Positions 62,878-64,000 of a DNA stretch of 64,000 nucleotides are shown in pieces. How positions within the stretch are numbered: position 1 is the first letter of the stretch; every line of letters begins with the position of its first letter. Origin of the DNA: Neisseria gonorrhoeae (GTDB lineage: Bacteria > Pseudomonadota > Gammaproteobacteria > Burkholderiales > Neisseriaceae); the NCBI RefSeq assembly GCF_003315235.1, contig NZ_QNRU01000003.1, positions 51,876 to 115,875 on the forward strand, in the 5' to 3' direction. Below the pieces are notes generated by a model that saw only the letters and a list, made by a program, of their open reading frames with translations, was not told the origin of the DNA and did not search any database. The position numbers were made by a program, and so were the translations under genes.

Positions 62878-63492
62878 ATGAAAAAAATTATGTTCGGATT
62901 ATTAGCAGCTATGGCCATTTCAAATGCCCAAGCTGAAGGTAATTTCTTGAATCTTGCTTCAAAGCCGGCCAAAATTGACGGGGTATTGGAAGCTTCTTTA
63001 GACAAACCCTATCCCAAGTTTGTACAAGATTGGATGAAAGACAGTAAATTGGCGGGACTTGGCCGTATCATCCAAGGCAAGATTTTTGAAAGTACGGGAA
63101 CTATTGAACGAAAATTCTATGCAAGATCCGAATCCGAACATGAAAAAACGGTTGAGGATGCAGTAGGAACTTTCAAAGCATATTGCGAACATCATCAGGG
63201 GACGGTTGAAACCCTGACTTCCGATATTTTCTGTATCAACGGCAGACAAGTCCAGTGGATGGGATGGTGGTACAGAGAAAACTATACGAATTTTGCATTC
63301 TCTGATGGATATACAGGGGAACAAGCCTACCGCAGCAAAGTTACGGATGTACAACCCGGTAAAAAAATCTCCACTTCCTATGGGCCTGCCTTGGTCTTAG
63401 AAAAAGGTGAGAATGGCTTAATTAAAATTCAGCCGAACAGAGGCAGCGAACGTTGGATTACAAGTGACAGCATCCAAGTAACTTATAAATAA
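62878..63492 (+). CDS. exported hypothetical protein
   Basis: A 204-residue protein with a clear Sec signal peptide (MKKIMFGLLAAMAISNAQAE, cleavage after AQA). The mature domain is beta-rich and has two Cys (CEHHQGTVETLTSDIFC) that could form a disulfide, with WMGWWYRENY near 123-132. It is probably periplasmic. The last third is repeated in part at 63893-63997. No family recognised. Confidence 0.6.
   Translation: MKKIMFGLLAAMAISNAQAEGNFLNLASKPAKIDGVLEASLDKPYPKFVQDWMKDSKLAGLGRIIQGKIFESTGTIERKFYARSESEHEKTVEDAVGTFKAYCEHHQGTVETLTSDIFCINGRQVQWMGWWYRENYTNFAFSDGYTGEQAYRSKVTDVQPGKKISTSYGPALVLEKGENGLIKIQPNRGSERWITSDSIQVTYK
63330..63434. repeat. 105-bp direct repeat, copy 1
   Basis: Identical to 63893-63997; lies inside the 3' part of the exported protein gene. 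Confidence 0.92.
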
Positions 63493-63546
63493 TGGGATGT
63501 GTATCATATAAGAAAGAGGATTGGTAGCTGAAATGCTGCCAATCAC

Positions 63547-63864
63547 ATGGAGTGCAAATTGAAAACAAAATCTAAAAAACTTTTGAGGCTTGTTATCTTA
63601 TTTGTAGCGGCATTCTCCATCTCTACACCTGCGGTAATGTACTTCAGCACAGGCGAAGCGACATTAAATCTTTTTGTTGAGGGGTTTTGGATAATTGGAT
63701 TACTTCAAGCACTCGCTTTTACCACCATTGTAGACTATTGCACTGAATCTAAACATACAAATATGCTCAATAATCCAGCGTGCAACGATGAAGATTGGGA
63801 TAATGATATGCTCAATAATCCAGCGTACTCTTGGTCAATGTTCAATATTCACCATTCAAATTAA
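63547..63864 (+). CDS. small membrane protein with repeated MLNNPA motif
   Basis: Up to 105 residues. Two hydrophobic segments (about 12-32 and 42-62) precede a polar tail in which MLNNPA occurs twice (also as an 18-bp DNA repeat, ATGCTCAATAATCCAGCG). A TTG at 63559 after GGAGTGCAAA is a better-placed start than the ATG at 63547. No family recognised. Confidence 0.5.
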   Translation: MECKLKTKSKKLLRLVILFVAAFSISTPAVMYFSTGEATLNLFVEGFWIIGLLQALAFTTIVDYCTESKHTNMLNNPACNDEDWDNDMLNNPAYSWSMFNIHHSN

Positions 63865-63866
63865 AA

Positions 63867-63891
63867 AAGCAGGAGCCTTATACTCCTGCTT
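63867..63891 (+). terminator. intrinsic terminator-like hairpin
   Basis: AAGCAGGAG, loop CCTTATA, CTCCTGCTT. The following T-run is short. Confidence 0.6.
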
Positions 63892-63892
63892 T

Positions 63893-63997
63893 CCGCAGCA
63901 AAGTTACGGATGTACAACCCGGTAAAAAAATCTCCACTTCCTATGGGCCTGCCTTGGTCTTAGAAAAAGGTGAGAATGGCTTAATTAAAATTCAGCC
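63893..63997 (+). pseudogene. partial copy of the exported protein gene
   Basis: 105 bp identical to 63330-63434, fused directly behind the hairpin. Only the 3' part of the gene is copied here; what follows is outside the window. Confidence 0.75.
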
Positions 63998-64000
63998 AAG

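Larger units (their letters stand above)
33846..64000. mobile_element. gonococcal genetic island (GGI), left portion
   Basis: From dif to the window end all genes run on the + strand and belong to the ICE-type backbone and cargo (parA-parB, STY4528-type, TIGR03761-type, ssb, topB, DUF3577, DUF3275). Codon use is more AT-rich than the chromosome at first. Uptake sequences become rare and change dialect, and plasmid-type functions dominate. The conjugation and secretion genes known for the GGI lie beyond the right edge. Confidence 0.92.

Overview
The window reads as Neisseria gonorrhoeae carrying the gonococcal genetic island (GGI). The organism call rests on four things. The first 33.8 kb is full of the neisserial DNA uptake sequence ATGCCGTCTGAA, often as inverted pairs that act as terminators. 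A full-length Correia element lies at 14282-14435. The gene order is neisserial. The sulfate-assimilation cluster carries the deletion I associate with gonococci: an in-frame fusion of cysG to the 3' half of cysN, with frameshifted cysJ and cysI.

Region 1 (1-33.8 kb) is core chromosome: tilS, a SpoU-type RNA methyltransferase, mpl, bioB, a broken capA-like gene, ilvD, the decayed cys cluster, a cytochrome b561-like gene, nnrD, typA, tRNA-Ser and tRNA-Leu, rnr, guaB, glnD with a small HTH gene, bfrB and bfrA, ybeD-lipB-lipA, a PerM-type permease, an SPFH/NfeD pair and ung. Behind ung lie gene remnants.

Region 2 starts at a perfect dif site (33846-33873) and runs past the window end. It is the replication, partition and maintenance half of the GGI, all on the + strand. 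First comes a conserved ICE backbone: parA, parB, a DUF2857-type gene, a winged-helix gene, an STY4528-type replication gene, a TIGR03761-type gene, ssb and topB. Four perfect 77-bp repeats sit just upstream of ssb. Then comes a long run of small cargo genes: DUF3577, DUF3275, a large helicase, a DUF6094-type methylase, Api92/YubB-like genes, hendecad coiled-coil membrane proteins, tiny membrane proteins, and two toxin-antitoxin modules (DUF1778-GNAT and PrlF-YhaV). The conjugative or secretion genes of the GGI are not in this window.

The most striking unexplained signal is a recurrent structured RNA leader in front of almost every cargo gene between 45.6 and 60.0 kb. Its most complete form has four parts in fixed order: a GACAGA...TCTGTC stem; a GCCGT...ACGGC stem with an inner UUCG-capped helix followed by a U-run; a CCCTGTGGGGA-type hairpin; and a last hairpin that pairs with the Shine-Dalgarno sequence next to the start codon. 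Stem bases change in compensating pairs between copies. This suggests a shared RNA-level control of the whole cargo set. The island also uses a different uptake-sequence dialect (AGGCCGTCTGAA) from the flanking chromosome, which hints at a donor in another Neisseria lineage.
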